DNA of 9,032 nt from an uncultured bacterium (lineage in GTDB: Bacteria; Patescibacteriota; Minisyncoccia; Phycocordibacterales; UBA9973): contig CALBMC010000057.1 in NCBI GenBank assembly GCA_937895685.1, positions 1 through 9,032 on the forward strand, in the 5' to 3' direction. Positions 1 through 6,136 of this stretch are shown here, piece after piece. The stretch's first letter is position 1, and every line of letters starts with the position of its first letter. Both the position numbers and the translations under genes were made by a program. Under the pieces are notes generated by a model. The model was not told where the DNA came from. It did not search any database and saw only the letters and a list, made by a program, of their open reading frames with translations.

Positions 1-242
1 CCACTGTCACGAATTTCGGCAAGTTTGCCTAAAACTCTAATAAATCCTTTGGGAACAACTGTTTTATATTCGAACCAAAAATCAAACAAATCTCCCAATA
101 AAAAAATTGCTTCTGCGTCAACTTTAACCTCATCAAGCCAAGCCACAAATCGCTGTTCTCTAGGAAAACTTAATTCAGGAGTTGGCGCTCCAAAATGTTG
201 GTCTGAAGCAAAATATATTTTTTTGTTGTTGGGTAATTGCAT
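1..242 (-). CDS. lpxH: UDP-2,3-diacylglucosamine diphosphatase LpxH, N-terminal part (runs off the left edge)
   Basis: Reading leftward from an ATG at 242 gives 80 codons without a stop, beginning MQLPNNKKIYFASDQHFGAP. The metallophosphoesterase signature is visible: D14 and H16 in 'SDQHFGAP' and D51 in 'LLGDLFDFWFEY', which in this family bind the two metal ions. LpxH removes UMP from UDP-2,3-diacylglucosamine to give lipid X in lipid A synthesis, at the cytoplasmic face of the inner membrane. The segment 'FDFWFEYKTVVPKGF' is as I remember it from Bacteroidetes homologues, which are about 250 residues long, so roughly two-thirds is missing past the window edge. The start lies 23 bases after the queD stop, so the two are probably one transcript. 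Lipid A synthesis is not expected in a CPR cell, so the gene suggests a different source genome from the rest of the window. Confidence 0.88.
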   Translation of the reverse strand, partial: MQLPNNKKIYFASDQHFGAPTPELSFPREQRFVAWLDEVKVDAEAIFLLGDLFDFWFEYKTVVPKGFIRVLGKLAEIRDS

Positions 243-265
243 GCCGCTAAAGTAAGAATTTAGAG

Positions 266-718
266 TTACAAATTATCGCTTGCAAACCATTCCGCAAAGG
301 AAGAATCTGTTTCTTGTAATTTTAAAGAAAAAAGTTTGATTCCGTCTGGTAGTCTTCCCATAATTCTTTTAGAAAAATCGACAACCATATTTTCGCTTGT
401 TGGCTGATAATCAACTAAAATAACGTGATGTCCACGACTTTTTAATTCATTAGCCAATTCGATATGAGGTGTAGTTTCATTAAAAACAGTAGCATGGTCA
501 AATTGATCGACAATCTCTTCTTTTACAATTTTTTTTAAATCCGTAAAATCAATAACCATCCCAAATTTTGCATTATTTCGATCAACAATAGGAGATCCAA
601 TTACCGTTACTGATAGTTTATAACTGTGTCCGTGAACATTTTTACACTTCCCATCATACCCATAAAGGGCATGTCCTGTTTCGAAACTAAATTTTTTTGT
701 GATTCTGATATTGCTCAT
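266..718 (-). CDS. queD: 6-carboxy-5,6,7,8-tetrahydropterin synthase (QueD / PTPS family)
   Basis: The 150-residue protein has the full set of PTPS-family residues: zinc ligands H16, H29 and H31 (the latter two in 'KNVHGHSY'), catalytic C25 in the C-x3-HGH motif, D74-H75 of the catalytic relay, the 'PTSEN' motif at 106-110, and E136 in 'LQETDSS' as the pterin-anchoring acid. The C-x3-HGH arrangement favours QueD over eukaryotic-type pyruvoyl-tetrahydropterin synthase. QueD converts dihydroneopterin triphosphate to 6-carboxytetrahydropterin, the second step towards preQ0 and queuosine, in the cytoplasm. Length is usual for the Bacteroidetes form. The start ATG at 718 is the first in frame after a promoter-like element 19 bases upstream; no Shine-Dalgarno is visible. 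It is followed closely by lpxH. No other queuosine gene is in the window. Confidence 0.93.
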   Translation of the reverse strand: MSNIRITKKFSFETGHALYGYDGKCKNVHGHSYKLSVTVIGSPIVDRNNAKFGMVIDFTDLKKIVKEEIVDQFDHATVFNETTPHIELANELKSRGHHVILVDYQPTSENMVVDFSKRIMGRLPDGIKLFSLKLQETDSSFAEWFASDNL

Positions 719-737
719 CGGAGTTTAATTTTGATTG

Positions 738-745
738 CAAATTTA
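738..745 (-). promoter_or_regulatory. Bacteroidetes-type -7 promoter element for queD-lpxH
   Basis: On the minus strand this reads TAAATTTG followed by CA, a perfect match to the TAnnTTTG -7 consensus of the Bacteroidetes housekeeping sigma factor. It lies 19 bases before the queD ATG. A matching TTG -33 element at the usual spacing is not clear, so the call rests on the -7 box. It differs from the TGnTATAAT-type promoters of the plus-strand genes further right. Confidence 0.5.
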
Positions 746-822
746 CAAAATAATTAACCGTTTTTATCTCTTTTTTTAGCCGATTTAAGTGAGTTAAAAA
801 TTTTCATATAATTTTGTAAAAT

Positions 823-844
823 AAAAAACCTGATCATTCCGGTT
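823..844 (-). terminator. Weak candidate terminator after the small membrane protein gene
   Basis: On the minus strand, AACC and GGTT (844-841 and 830-827) can pair around a 10-base loop and are followed by a run of six T. The stem is only four base pairs, so this may be chance. The rest of 746-846 is AT-rich with no gene that I can see; the possible junction between two source genomes would fall here. Confidence 0.25.
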
Positions 845-846
845 AA

Positions 847-1077
847 CTAAAATGTTTTTTTCCAAAGATTTAGGCCAAAGGCAAAGGTTAATATCCCTAA
901 TGATATCGTCGCTGTCATCCACAAGAAGTATAGACTTCTTGAAGTAAAAATTACTCGATTAAACCAATCGAGATACTGATCAATTTGGAATAAAGGGTTT
1001 AGGTCACTTCCTTGTATAAAAATCAGTATTCCCAAAAGGGTTAAAATAATACACAGTATTCTTTTAATTAATTTCAT
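847..1077 (-). CDS. Small two-helix membrane protein, unknown function
   Basis: Using the ATG at 1077 this is 76 residues; a TTG at 1086 would add MNF at the N-terminus. I do not recognise the family. What can be seen is a basic N-terminus (MKLIKR), a hydrophobic helix at about 7-22, a polar stretch of about 25 residues with several acidic and aromatic residues ('NPLFQIDQYLDWFNR'), a second hydrophobic helix at about 49-71, and a basic end (WKKTF). By the positive-inside rule both termini are probably cytoplasmic, with the middle loop outside. It is transcribed away from the alkyltransferase-like gene, from a promoter with a perfect TTGACA whose -35 overlaps that of its neighbour. It could be a real short gene or, less likely, a chance open frame; the helices and promoter favour a gene. 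Confidence 0.55.
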   Translation of the reverse strand: MKLIKRILCIILTLLGILIFIQGSDLNPLFQIDQYLDWFNRVIFTSRSLYFLWMTATISLGILTFAFGLNLWKKTF

Positions 1078-1095
1078 AAAGTTCAATTTTTCTTC

Positions 1096-1123
1096 AGAAT
1101 ACTTTTAATAAATTTTTTGTCAA
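1096..1123 (-). promoter_or_regulatory. Sigma70-type promoter for the small membrane protein
   Basis: The minus strand shows TTGACA (1123-1118), a 16-base spacer and TATTCT (1101-1096). The expected transcript start leaves about 12 bases before the ATG at 1077 or 3 before the TTG at 1086. The -35 box occupies the same bases as the -35 of the divergent plus-strand promoter (TTGTCAA / TTGACAA), so the two promoters should compete for polymerase. Confidence 0.5.
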
Positions 1124-1146
1124 ACATTTATTTTTGATGATAAAGT
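1117..1146 (+). promoter_or_regulatory. Extended -10 promoter of the alkyltransferase-like gene (leaderless)
   Basis: TTGTCA at 1117-1122, an 18-base spacer and TGA-TAAAGT at 1138-1146 form a TGn extended -10 promoter. Exactly six bases separate the -10 box from the ATG at 1153, so +1 would fall on the A of the start codon. The same spacing is seen at 3,204 and 7,380. Confidence 0.55.
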
Positions 1147-1152
1147 ATACCC

Positions 1153-1473
1153 ATGTCTACATTCTCCGAACGAGTTTTGAAAGCAGCGCTCGCTATTCCA
1201 AAAGGTAAAGTAACAACTTATGGTGCTATTACACGTGCGTGCGGTGCGGGGCGAATGGCGAGTCAGAGCATAACTGCTATTCTTGGAAAAGCATATGAGG
1301 CGGGTGAAAAACGTATACCTTGGCACAGGATAGTCTATGCCGGTGGAAAAGTTTGGATAGACGATAAACATAGGAAGGAAAGAATGGCGCTATATAAAAA
1401 AGAGGGAATTGAGGTGGAGCCAAAAACTGGAAAAATAAAAAACTTCGAAGATATACTTTTTGAATATAAATAA
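1153..1473 (+). CDS. Alkyltransferase-like protein (ATL), MGMT-fold DNA damage sensor without the reactive cysteine
   Basis: This 106-residue protein matches the DNA-binding domain of O6-alkylguanine DNA alkyltransferases. Visible features are 'PKGKVTTYGAI' with the base-flipping tyrosine (Y23), an 'arginine finger' candidate R34 in 'GAGRMASQ', and the active-site loop 'IPWHRIV' at 55-61. In MGMT that loop is PCHR; here W57 replaces the methyl-accepting cysteine, as in the ATL proteins E. coli YbaZ and yeast Atl1. Such proteins bind O6-alkylguanine without repairing it and hand the lesion to nucleotide excision repair; they act on DNA in the cytoplasm. Length is typical for ATL. The start ATG sits six bases after a -10 box, with no ribosome binding site. 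It faces the minus-strand gene at 1,519 tail to tail. uvrABC genes are not in the window, so the partner pathway is inferred. Confidence 0.9.
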   Translation: MSTFSERVLKAALAIPKGKVTTYGAITRACGAGRMASQSITAILGKAYEAGEKRIPWHRIVYAGGKVWIDDKHRKERMALYKKEGIEVEPKTGKIKNFEDILFEYK

Positions 1474-1474
1474 A

Positions 1475-1509
1475 AAACCCACAAACCAAGGGTTTTGATT
1501 TGCGGGTTT
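1475..1509. terminator. Bidirectional intrinsic terminator between convergent genes
   Basis: AAACCCACAAA (1475-1485) and TTTGCGGGTTT (1499-1509) form an 11-base-pair stem with one imperfect position and a 13-base loop. The imperfection is a G-U pair in minus-strand RNA but an A-C mismatch in plus-strand RNA. On the minus strand the stem runs straight into TTTTTT, a good terminator for the gene at 1519-1848. On the plus strand a smaller AAAACCC/GGGTTTT hairpin inside the same sequence may serve the alkyltransferase-like gene, which ends at 1473. Confidence 0.65.
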
Positions 1510-1518
1510 ATTTGCAGT

Positions 1519-1848
1519 TTATGCGGGTTCAGGACTTTTTGCATTTATTGTGATTTGCTCACCATTAAAGGTAAGTGTCACAGATTCATTTTTTGATTCA
1601 ATTATTTTTTCAATTTCCGTTTCAGAAAATATTTTGGTTACTTTATCTCCTAAGAATCTTTTTGATTCTGGGGTTCTGCAGTAGTTAAGTGCTACTGAAC
1701 AGAATTCTTTCGGAGTTAATTTGACTGGTCCCCCTTCAGCCGCCCACATGGCTCGCATTGTTTTTGCGATTTTTTCAGCCAGTTTAAGGGCCTGTTCTTT
1801 TTTCATCCCCATTGGGATAATAGTGCTGATCTCGATTGGATTACTCAT
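1519..1848 (-). CDS. Conserved-looking hypothetical protein, 109 residues
   Basis: I do not recognise this family. The protein is soluble, with no signal peptide or membrane segment. Residues about 16-36 (MKKEQALKLAEKIAKTMRAMW) look like an amphipathic helix, followed by 'AAEGGPVKLTPKEF', two cysteines (C50, C57), a charged helical stretch ending 'SETEIEKIIESKNES', and a short beta-like tail 'VTLTFNGEQITINA'. It is convergent with the alkyltransferase-like gene and shares its terminator, and is divergent from trhO. A good TTGACC-17-TATTGT promoter upstream and a terminator downstream support it as a real single-gene unit. The ATG at 1848 follows an AT-rich leader of about 17 bases without a Shine-Dalgarno sequence; later in-frame ATGs (codons 13 and 15) are less likely starts. 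Confidence 0.72.
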   Translation of the reverse strand: MSNPIEISTIIPMGMKKEQALKLAEKIAKTMRAMWAAEGGPVKLTPKEFCSVALNYCRTPESKRFLGDKVTKIFSETEIEKIIESKNESVTLTFNGEQITINAKSPEPA

Positions 1849-1871
1849 ATTCTATTTTTTTGGTTTCAACT

Positions 1872-1900
1872 ACAATAACACCAAAGGGTCTTTTGGTCAA
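1872..1900 (-). promoter_or_regulatory. Sigma70-type promoter for the 109-residue hypothetical gene
   Basis: On the minus strand TTGACC (1900-1895) is followed by a 17-base spacer and TATTGT (1877-1872), with TGT just before the -10 giving an extended -10 form. The predicted leader is about 17 bases, longer than for the plus-strand genes. Confidence 0.6.
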
Positions 1901-1935
1901 GAAAATAATAAACTACTTCAAATAATCTGTAAAAG

Positions 1936-1944
1936 TGATAGTAT
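1936..1944 (+). promoter_or_regulatory. Possible extended -10 element for trhO
   Basis: TGA-TAGTAT matches a TGn extended -10 box at four of six -10 positions. It would put the transcript start about six bases before the ATG at 1957. No convincing -35 box is seen. Confidence 0.35.
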
Positions 1945-1956
1945 CTAAATACAACT

Positions 1957-2895
1957 ATGTATCAAATACTTTTATTCTATAAATATGTCCACATCGAGGA
2001 TCCGGAGGCGGTAGCGGTTTGGCAGAGAGAGCTTCAGTCTAAATTTGGATTCAAAGGGCGAACCATAATAGCCAAAGAGGGTGTAAATATAACTCTTGAG
2101 GGCACACTCGAGGCTACAGAGGAATATATTCGTGAAGTGGAAAAAGATCCAAGATTTCAAAATATTCACTGGAAAAAAAGTATTGGAACAGGGGACGCCT
2201 TTCCGCGTCTTTCTATTAAAGTTAGACCTGAGATTGTGTCTCTGCATCTTGGAACTTGTGATGTAGATCCAAACGAAACAACTGGAATTCATCTAAAACC
2301 AGAAGAGCTTCACGAATGGATAAAAAGTGGCAAAGAATTTTATATCGTTGATATGCGAAATGCTTATGAACACAAAGTAGGGCACTTCGAAGGATCTATT
2401 TGTCCTCCAATGAATAACTTTAGAGATCTTCCAAAACTTCTAAAACAAATATCTCACTTGAAAGACAAAACAGTTTTAACGGTCTGCACCGGAGGAGTAA
2501 GGTGCGAAAAAGCATCTGGATACCTAATAACTCAAGGATTTAAAGATGTATACCAACTCGATGGAGGAATAGTTTCTTATATGGAGAAATATCCAAATGA
2601 AGATTTCAAAGGAAAGCTTTATGTTTTTGATGGAAGAGTGGTGATGGGGTTCTATACTGATGATCCAAGACATGAAGTCGTGGGGAAGTGTGATTTTTGT
2701 GGAGTTTCTTGTGATAGCTATAAGAACTGTGCAGATAATATGTGTCATAACCATATTCTTGTTTGTGATGAGTGTTTGATTAAAAAAGAAGGGAAACCAA
2801 CTTGTCCAAATGGTTGTCACAGAACACGAAGTGGTAAGCCTATTCGTTCCAATTTTTTCAAAATTATCCGTGATAAAGTAAGAATATGGAAGTAA
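1957..2895 (+). CDS. trhO: tRNA uridine(34) hydroxylase TrhO (YceA/YbfQ rhodanese family)
   Basis: The 312-residue protein has the TrhO layout: an N-terminal acylphosphatase-like alpha/beta domain (about 1-95, with 'GRTIIAKEGVNITLEGT'), a rhodanese domain (about 112-215) with 'YIVDMRNAYEHKVGHFEGS', and the active-site loop 'CTGGVRCEKASGYL' starting at C177, with C183 as second cysteine. A cysteine-rich tail follows (C245, C248, C252, C258, C263, C270, C273, C283, C287), likely a metal site or disulfide cluster as in homologues. TrhO uses O2 to hydroxylate U34 of tRNAs, the first step to 5-methoxyuridine or cmo5U in the wobble position, in the cytoplasm. Length is usual. The stop overlaps the start of the next gene by 10 bases, so the two are co-transcribed and probably translationally coupled. 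It is not a simple thiosulfate sulfurtransferase, given the flanking domains. Confidence 0.93.
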   Translation: MYQILLFYKYVHIEDPEAVAVWQRELQSKFGFKGRTIIAKEGVNITLEGTLEATEEYIREVEKDPRFQNIHWKKSIGTGDAFPRLSIKVRPEIVSLHLGTCDVDPNETTGIHLKPEELHEWIKSGKEFYIVDMRNAYEHKVGHFEGSICPPMNNFRDLPKLLKQISHLKDKTVLTVCTGGVRCEKASGYLITQGFKDVYQLDGGIVSYMEKYPNEDFKGKLYVFDGRVVMGFYTDDPRHEVVGKCDFCGVSCDSYKNCADNMCHNHILVCDECLIKKEGKPTCPNGCHRTRSGKPIRSNFFKIIRDKVRIWK

Positions 2896-3131
2896 GTCTA
2901 GATAAATCGTTTGAGTCAGGTGAAAATATTCTAAATAAAGATATTAATGACTTCGAGCTTAGTATTAGAGCTTGTCAGTCTCTCCGGAATGCTGGGATAA
3001 ATAATTTCTCTGAAATTATTTCAAAAAGTGAGGATTTTTTTAGTGCAACAAATAGGTTTGACCTAAGGTCTAGAGAAGAAATAATAAATTTAGTTAAAAA
3101 TAATGGGTTTGATTTTAAATTAGAGAAATAA
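2886..3131 (+). CDS. Stand-alone RNA polymerase alpha C-terminal-domain-like protein
   Basis: Residues about 20-78 of this 81-residue protein align with the RpoA C-terminal domain along its whole length: 'DFELSIRACQSLRNAGINNF' matches the 'DLELSVRSxNCLKRAGI' helix-hairpin-helix start, and the 'SREEIINLV' helix matches 'SLTEIKDVL'. By my hand alignment to E. coli alpha, R28 equals R265 and S62 equals S299, both DNA-contacting, while N268, G296 and K298 are Q31, D59 and R61. The N-terminal assembly domain is absent, so it cannot join polymerase as a normal alpha subunit. The ATG lies inside the end of trhO (10-base overlap), implying coupled translation. Possible roles, all inferred, are DNA or RNA binding or competition with the true alpha-CTD. 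It is a complete small gene rather than an rpoA fragment, since nothing upstream resembles alpha. Confidence 0.7.
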   Translation: MEVSLDKSFESGENILNKDINDFELSIRACQSLRNAGINNFSEIISKSEDFFSATNRFDLRSREEIINLVKNNGFDFKLEK

Positions 3132-3188
3132 CACTCTGCTTCAAGGATATTGAATTGGGGATTTGTTTTTATCTTACTTTTTGTTCTG

Positions 3189-3197
3189 TGATATAAT
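3189..3197 (+). promoter_or_regulatory. Consensus extended -10 promoter of the S74 surface protein (leaderless)
   Basis: TGA-TATAAT is a perfect extended -10 box. Six bases later is the ATG at 3204, so +1 falls on its A. This decides the start: an in-frame TTG at 3198 would lie upstream of the transcript. The -35 region (TTATCT at 3169-3174, 17-base spacing) is poor, as is common when the -10 is extended. Confidence 0.7.
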
Positions 3198-3203
3198 TTG
3201 TTC

Positions 3204-6029
3204 ATGTTTTTATTGAATTCTCTCAAGAAAAAAGCATATTTTTTTATTTGGATTTTGGCACTTACTTTCTCTGTGTCATATTTTTATGCTTTTGCCACTC
3301 CTCCAGTGTCTCCTTATACTCCAGGAGAAACAATTGACCCGTCTTGTTCTCCGGGAGACGCAAACTGTTATGTAACTCCGATGTCTATGGGCGATGTTGT
3401 GGGAGGAGGAACCGCTGGTTCTGTCGTGTTCATAAATTCTGATGGAGAATTAGATCAAGATAATGCGGCGTTTTTTTGGGACCAAAGCACTGACAGACTT
3501 GGAATAGGAGATAACACACCACAAGCAGCTCTTACTGTTGGATCAGGTGATCTTTTTAGGGTTACATCTGCCGGAGGAGTGACTGCAACAGGAGTTACAT
3601 CATCTGGTTCTATTGTTTTTTCTGGTCTCTCTACTGGAGTTGTTCTCTCTTCAAGTGGAACCCTTAGTTCTTCTCTTGGCACCGCTAATCAATTCTTGGG
3701 AGTTAACAGTGCCGGAACTGCAAATGAATATAAAACATTTGCTACTAGTACTTCTGGAACAGATTTCAATATTGCTCACAGTTCTGGAACCATAACTTTC
3801 AATCTTCCGACTGCTTCTTCTACAAGTAGAGGGGCATTGTCTTCTGCTGACTGGACAACTTTCAATTCTAAAGCTGATGACTTTTTAGATCTTTCTGATA
3901 CACCTGATAGTTATACTTCTAAAACAAATAAAATAGTTTCTGTTAATACAGGAGCGACAGGTTTAGGTTTCGGTCCAGATGTACTCGAAGATTCTGGAAA
4001 CTTTAGATTGGGATCAAATACATCTTTTGGTGCAATATATAACACTGTTGTCGGTACGGGTAATAGAATGGGTGTAGCAAGTTCTAGAAATACATTGATT
4101 GGATACAATATTAACAACGCAGGGAACTCATATGGAGAAAACACAATCATTGGTCCCGCTGAACTAGCTGTAAATGCAGATACCATGACTATAGTGGGTT
4201 CTGTTGTAAACCATGCTCGTATTGCTGGAATGGTTGCGCTTGGTAGTTATTTTACTTTGCCAACGTCTGGTGTTTATTCTTCTCAAACAAGTAATAGCCC
4301 TATTTATATCGGGTACAATATAAATAACTCTGAGACTGCAGCATCAACCAAAGGAAACATATTTATTGGGCGCAATATTTCTACTGCAGGTTTTACTTCA
4401 AACGCTACAACTAAAGCAATCGTCATTGCTCAAGATCCAACTTTGGAAAATGGAATGCAAAACTCAGTTGTTATTGGAGCAGATACAAGTGTTCTTGATG
4501 AAGAAAGTAATGTAACGGTTATCGGTAGTGGAGCTATGGCGTATCTTGATTCAACTTACGGAAACGGGGGAGGAGATGGAGTAGCCATAGGAAGAAGCTC
4601 AAAAACTGGTTCTTGGAGAGCTATGGCTCTTGGTGCTTATGCTCAGGCGTTGGCAGTTTCTTCTAACGCTATAGGTTATGGAGCTTATACAAATAGTTCG
4701 CATGGTATTGCCATTGGTCGTGGTTCTTATAATGACGTGGATAATTCTGTTGTTATCCAACCATCTGCTTCCACAGGAGATACTAATTTGGGAATCGTAT
4801 ATTTTGGAGCGGTGGGTAGTTATTGGACAAACCCAGCGATGCCTTCTACTGAAACAATTGATCTATCTACAACATTGAGCGCAGGAACTGTTGTTTCTCG
4901 AATAACAGGAGTTTCTGGTCGTGACACAAGAGATACCCCACTACTTACAGATATAAGAGGAGGACATCTTAGAATCTTGGGAGGACAATCTACAGGAACA
5001 GCAGAGGGTGGAGATATACAATTTGCAGTTACTCCAGCAGGGGGAGTAAGTAATAACACACTAAATAGTGAATTCGTTGCTGGTGCATTTAAATCTGATA
5101 AGAAGTTTTATTTGTATGACACTCCTGATAATGATGATGATTTAACTCAAGTTTTGGTTAGAAATGGATCTACAGGGGAGATAATGTACAAGAGTGCATC
5201 TTCATTTGATTATTTCACTGGCTCTGTTGGAATTGGAACTGACACTACTCCAGACTTCTTGCTTGAAGTAGAAAATAATGCGGTAGATACAAATATCTTC
5301 TCACTTAAAGATTCTGATGGTCAATGTGACATGAACCCTGAGGCTGGAGCTCTTACTACTACATGTTCTTCAGACGAGAAGTTGAAGGAAAATATTACAG
5401 ATTCTGGAGAAATACTATCTTATCTTTCTGGATTCAGAATAAGAGAATATGACGTGAAATCTTCTGGTGATCACATGACTGGAGTTATTGCTCAGGAAGT
5501 TATGGATGATTATCCTGAACTTGTAAAAATGGGGAATAACGGTTTTTATACTGTAGAGTTGCCTAGCACATGGCAATTGGTAAAAGGTATCCAAGAATTG
5601 GACATAAAAATACAAGATATAACTTCTCTAGACTTAGAAAATGAAAATTCTTTCGCAAACATTTTAATAAGTTGGTTTGATAATGTAGGAAATGGAATAC
5701 AAAATATTTTCTCCAAGAAGGTTACAACAGAGGAGCTTTGTATTGAAGATGTATGTATAACAAAAGAAGATTTGCAAAATATTCTAGATCAAAATGGTTA
5801 TGTAAATACTGGAGATGAAAATGGTGGCAATGATGAAAATTTGACTGACGAGGGAAGCGATACTCCAGAAGAGGAGCCTCAACCAGAAAGTGACATTCCA
5901 GAGCAAGAACCTGACAATACCGACCCAGGTTTAGAAGAAGAAAATCCAATAACTGAAAATACAGATGAAGACGAAGGTGATATCCAAAATATAGATCCAA
6001 TTGTTTCGGATAATGGTTTGGTTGAATAA
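3204..6029 (+). CDS. Large secreted surface/tail-fibre-like protein with peptidase S74 (endosialidase-type) chaperone domain
   Basis: The protein is 941 residues from the ATG at 3204. It has a signal peptide (LKKK, hydrophobic core, probable cleavage after AFA at about 31), then 'PPVSPYTPGETIDPSCSPGD' and C48/C55, a leader I associate with Parcubacteria surface proteins. Residues about 60-270 are Ser/Thr/Gly-rich beta repeats like phage tail fibres. About 295-520 is a beta-roll with YadA-head-like units ('VAIGRSS', 'MALGAYAQA', 'NAIGYGAYT', 'IAIGRGS'). The S74 chaperone spans about 722-800: S723-D724, K726 and K728 in 'CSSDEKLKENI', then 'GVIAQEV', ending 'WQLVKGIQELD'. In phages this domain drives trimerisation and cuts itself off at that serine. 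Unusually about 140 residues follow, with 'ELCIEDVCITKEDLQNIL' (C846, C851) and a strongly acidic Glu/Asp/Pro tail. It is probably a trimeric cell-surface fibre for attachment. There is no sortase motif, and no phage genes nearby. Confidence 0.85.
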   Translation: MFLLNSLKKKAYFFIWILALTFSVSYFYAFATPPVSPYTPGETIDPSCSPGDANCYVTPMSMGDVVGGGTAGSVVFINSDGELDQDNAAFFWDQSTDRLGIGDNTPQAALTVGSGDLFRVTSAGGVTATGVTSSGSIVFSGLSTGVVLSSSGTLSSSLGTANQFLGVNSAGTANEYKTFATSTSGTDFNIAHSSGTITFNLPTASSTSRGALSSADWTTFNSKADDFLDLSDTPDSYTSKTNKIVSVNTGATGLGFGPDVLEDSGNFRLGSNTSFGAIYNTVVGTGNRMGVASSRNTLIGYNINNAGNSYGENTIIGPAELAVNADTMTIVGSVVNHARIAGMVALGSYFTLPTSGVYSSQTSNSPIYIGYNINNSETAASTKGNIFIGRNISTAGFTSNATTKAIVIAQDPTLENGMQNSVVIGADTSVLDEESNVTVIGSGAMAYLDSTYGNGGGDGVAIGRSSKTGSWRAMALGAYAQALAVSSNAIGYGAYTNSSHGIAIGRGSYNDVDNSVVIQPSASTGDTNLGIVYFGAVGSYWTNPAMPSTETIDLSTTLSAGTVVSRITGVSGRDTRDTPLLTDIRGGHLRILGGQSTGTAEGGDIQFAVTPAGGVSNNTLNSEFVAGAFKSDKKFYLYDTPDNDDDLTQVLVRNGSTGEIMYKSASSFDYFTGSVGIGTDTTPDFLLEVENNAVDTNIFSLKDSDGQCDMNPEAGALTTTCSSDEKLKENITDSGEILSYLSGFRIREYDVKSSGDHMTGVIAQEVMDDYPELVKMGNNGFYTVELPSTWQLVKGIQELDIKIQDITSLDLENENSFANILISWFDNVGNGIQNIFSKKVTTEELCIEDVCITKEDLQNILDQNGYVNTGDENGGNDENLTDEGSDTPEEEPQPESDIPEQEPDNTDPGLEEENPITENTDEDEGDIQNIDPIVSDNGLVE

Positions 6030-6082
6030 GGTCTATTTAGATTAAAGTCCATTTTCTTTGTATTTTTGAGGTTAAATTAGGT

Positions 6083-6105
6083 TCCCATTTTTGTGGGATT
6101 TTTTT
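6083..6105 (+). terminator. Intrinsic terminator after the surface protein gene
   Basis: TCCCAT and GTGGGA pair (one G-U) around a four-T loop, followed by seven T. The hairpin lies 54 bases after the stop codon at 6029 and before the pheS promoter, so the two genes are separate transcription units. Confidence 0.75.
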
Positions 6106-6114
6106 ATTATTTTA

Positions 6115-6123
6115 TGTTATATT
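6115..6123 (+). promoter_or_regulatory. Extended -10 promoter of the phenylalanyl-tRNA synthetase gene
   Basis: TGT-TATATT matches the extended -10 consensus with one mismatch. Thirteen bases separate it from the ATG at 6137, giving a predicted leader of only about seven bases, too short for a Shine-Dalgarno site. Confidence 0.5.
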
Positions 6124-6136
6124 TTTAGTACTTATT

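Noticed and set aside
25..255. A 76-codon plus-strand open frame at the left edge
   Set aside because: It is the antisense shadow of lpxH, whose minus-strand translation has clear metallophosphoesterase motifs.
1120..1544. Several minus-strand open frames across the alkyltransferase-like gene
   Set aside because: They overlap a well-supported plus-strand gene and the terminator, and their translations are unlike real proteins (Phe/Ser/Tyr-rich).
1957..2895. A thiosulfate sulfurtransferase (plain rhodanese)
   Set aside because: The acylphosphatase-like N-terminal domain, CTGGVRC loop and cysteine-rich tail are those of the TrhO/YceA family.
2886..3131. A remnant of a broken rpoA gene
   Set aside because: It has its own start overlapping trhO, a complete domain and a clean stop, and no alpha N-terminal domain sequence lies upstream.
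3600..5100. DNA-level tandem repeat or CRISPR-like array within the surface protein gene
   Set aside because: The repetition is at the protein level (beta-roll units such as AIGxxA) with diverged codons and irregular spacing; no identical repeat-spacer pattern.
3204..6029. A prophage, suggested by tail-fibre-like repeats and the S74 domain
   Set aside because: The protein has a signal peptide, its own promoter and terminator, and housekeeping neighbours; no other phage gene is present.
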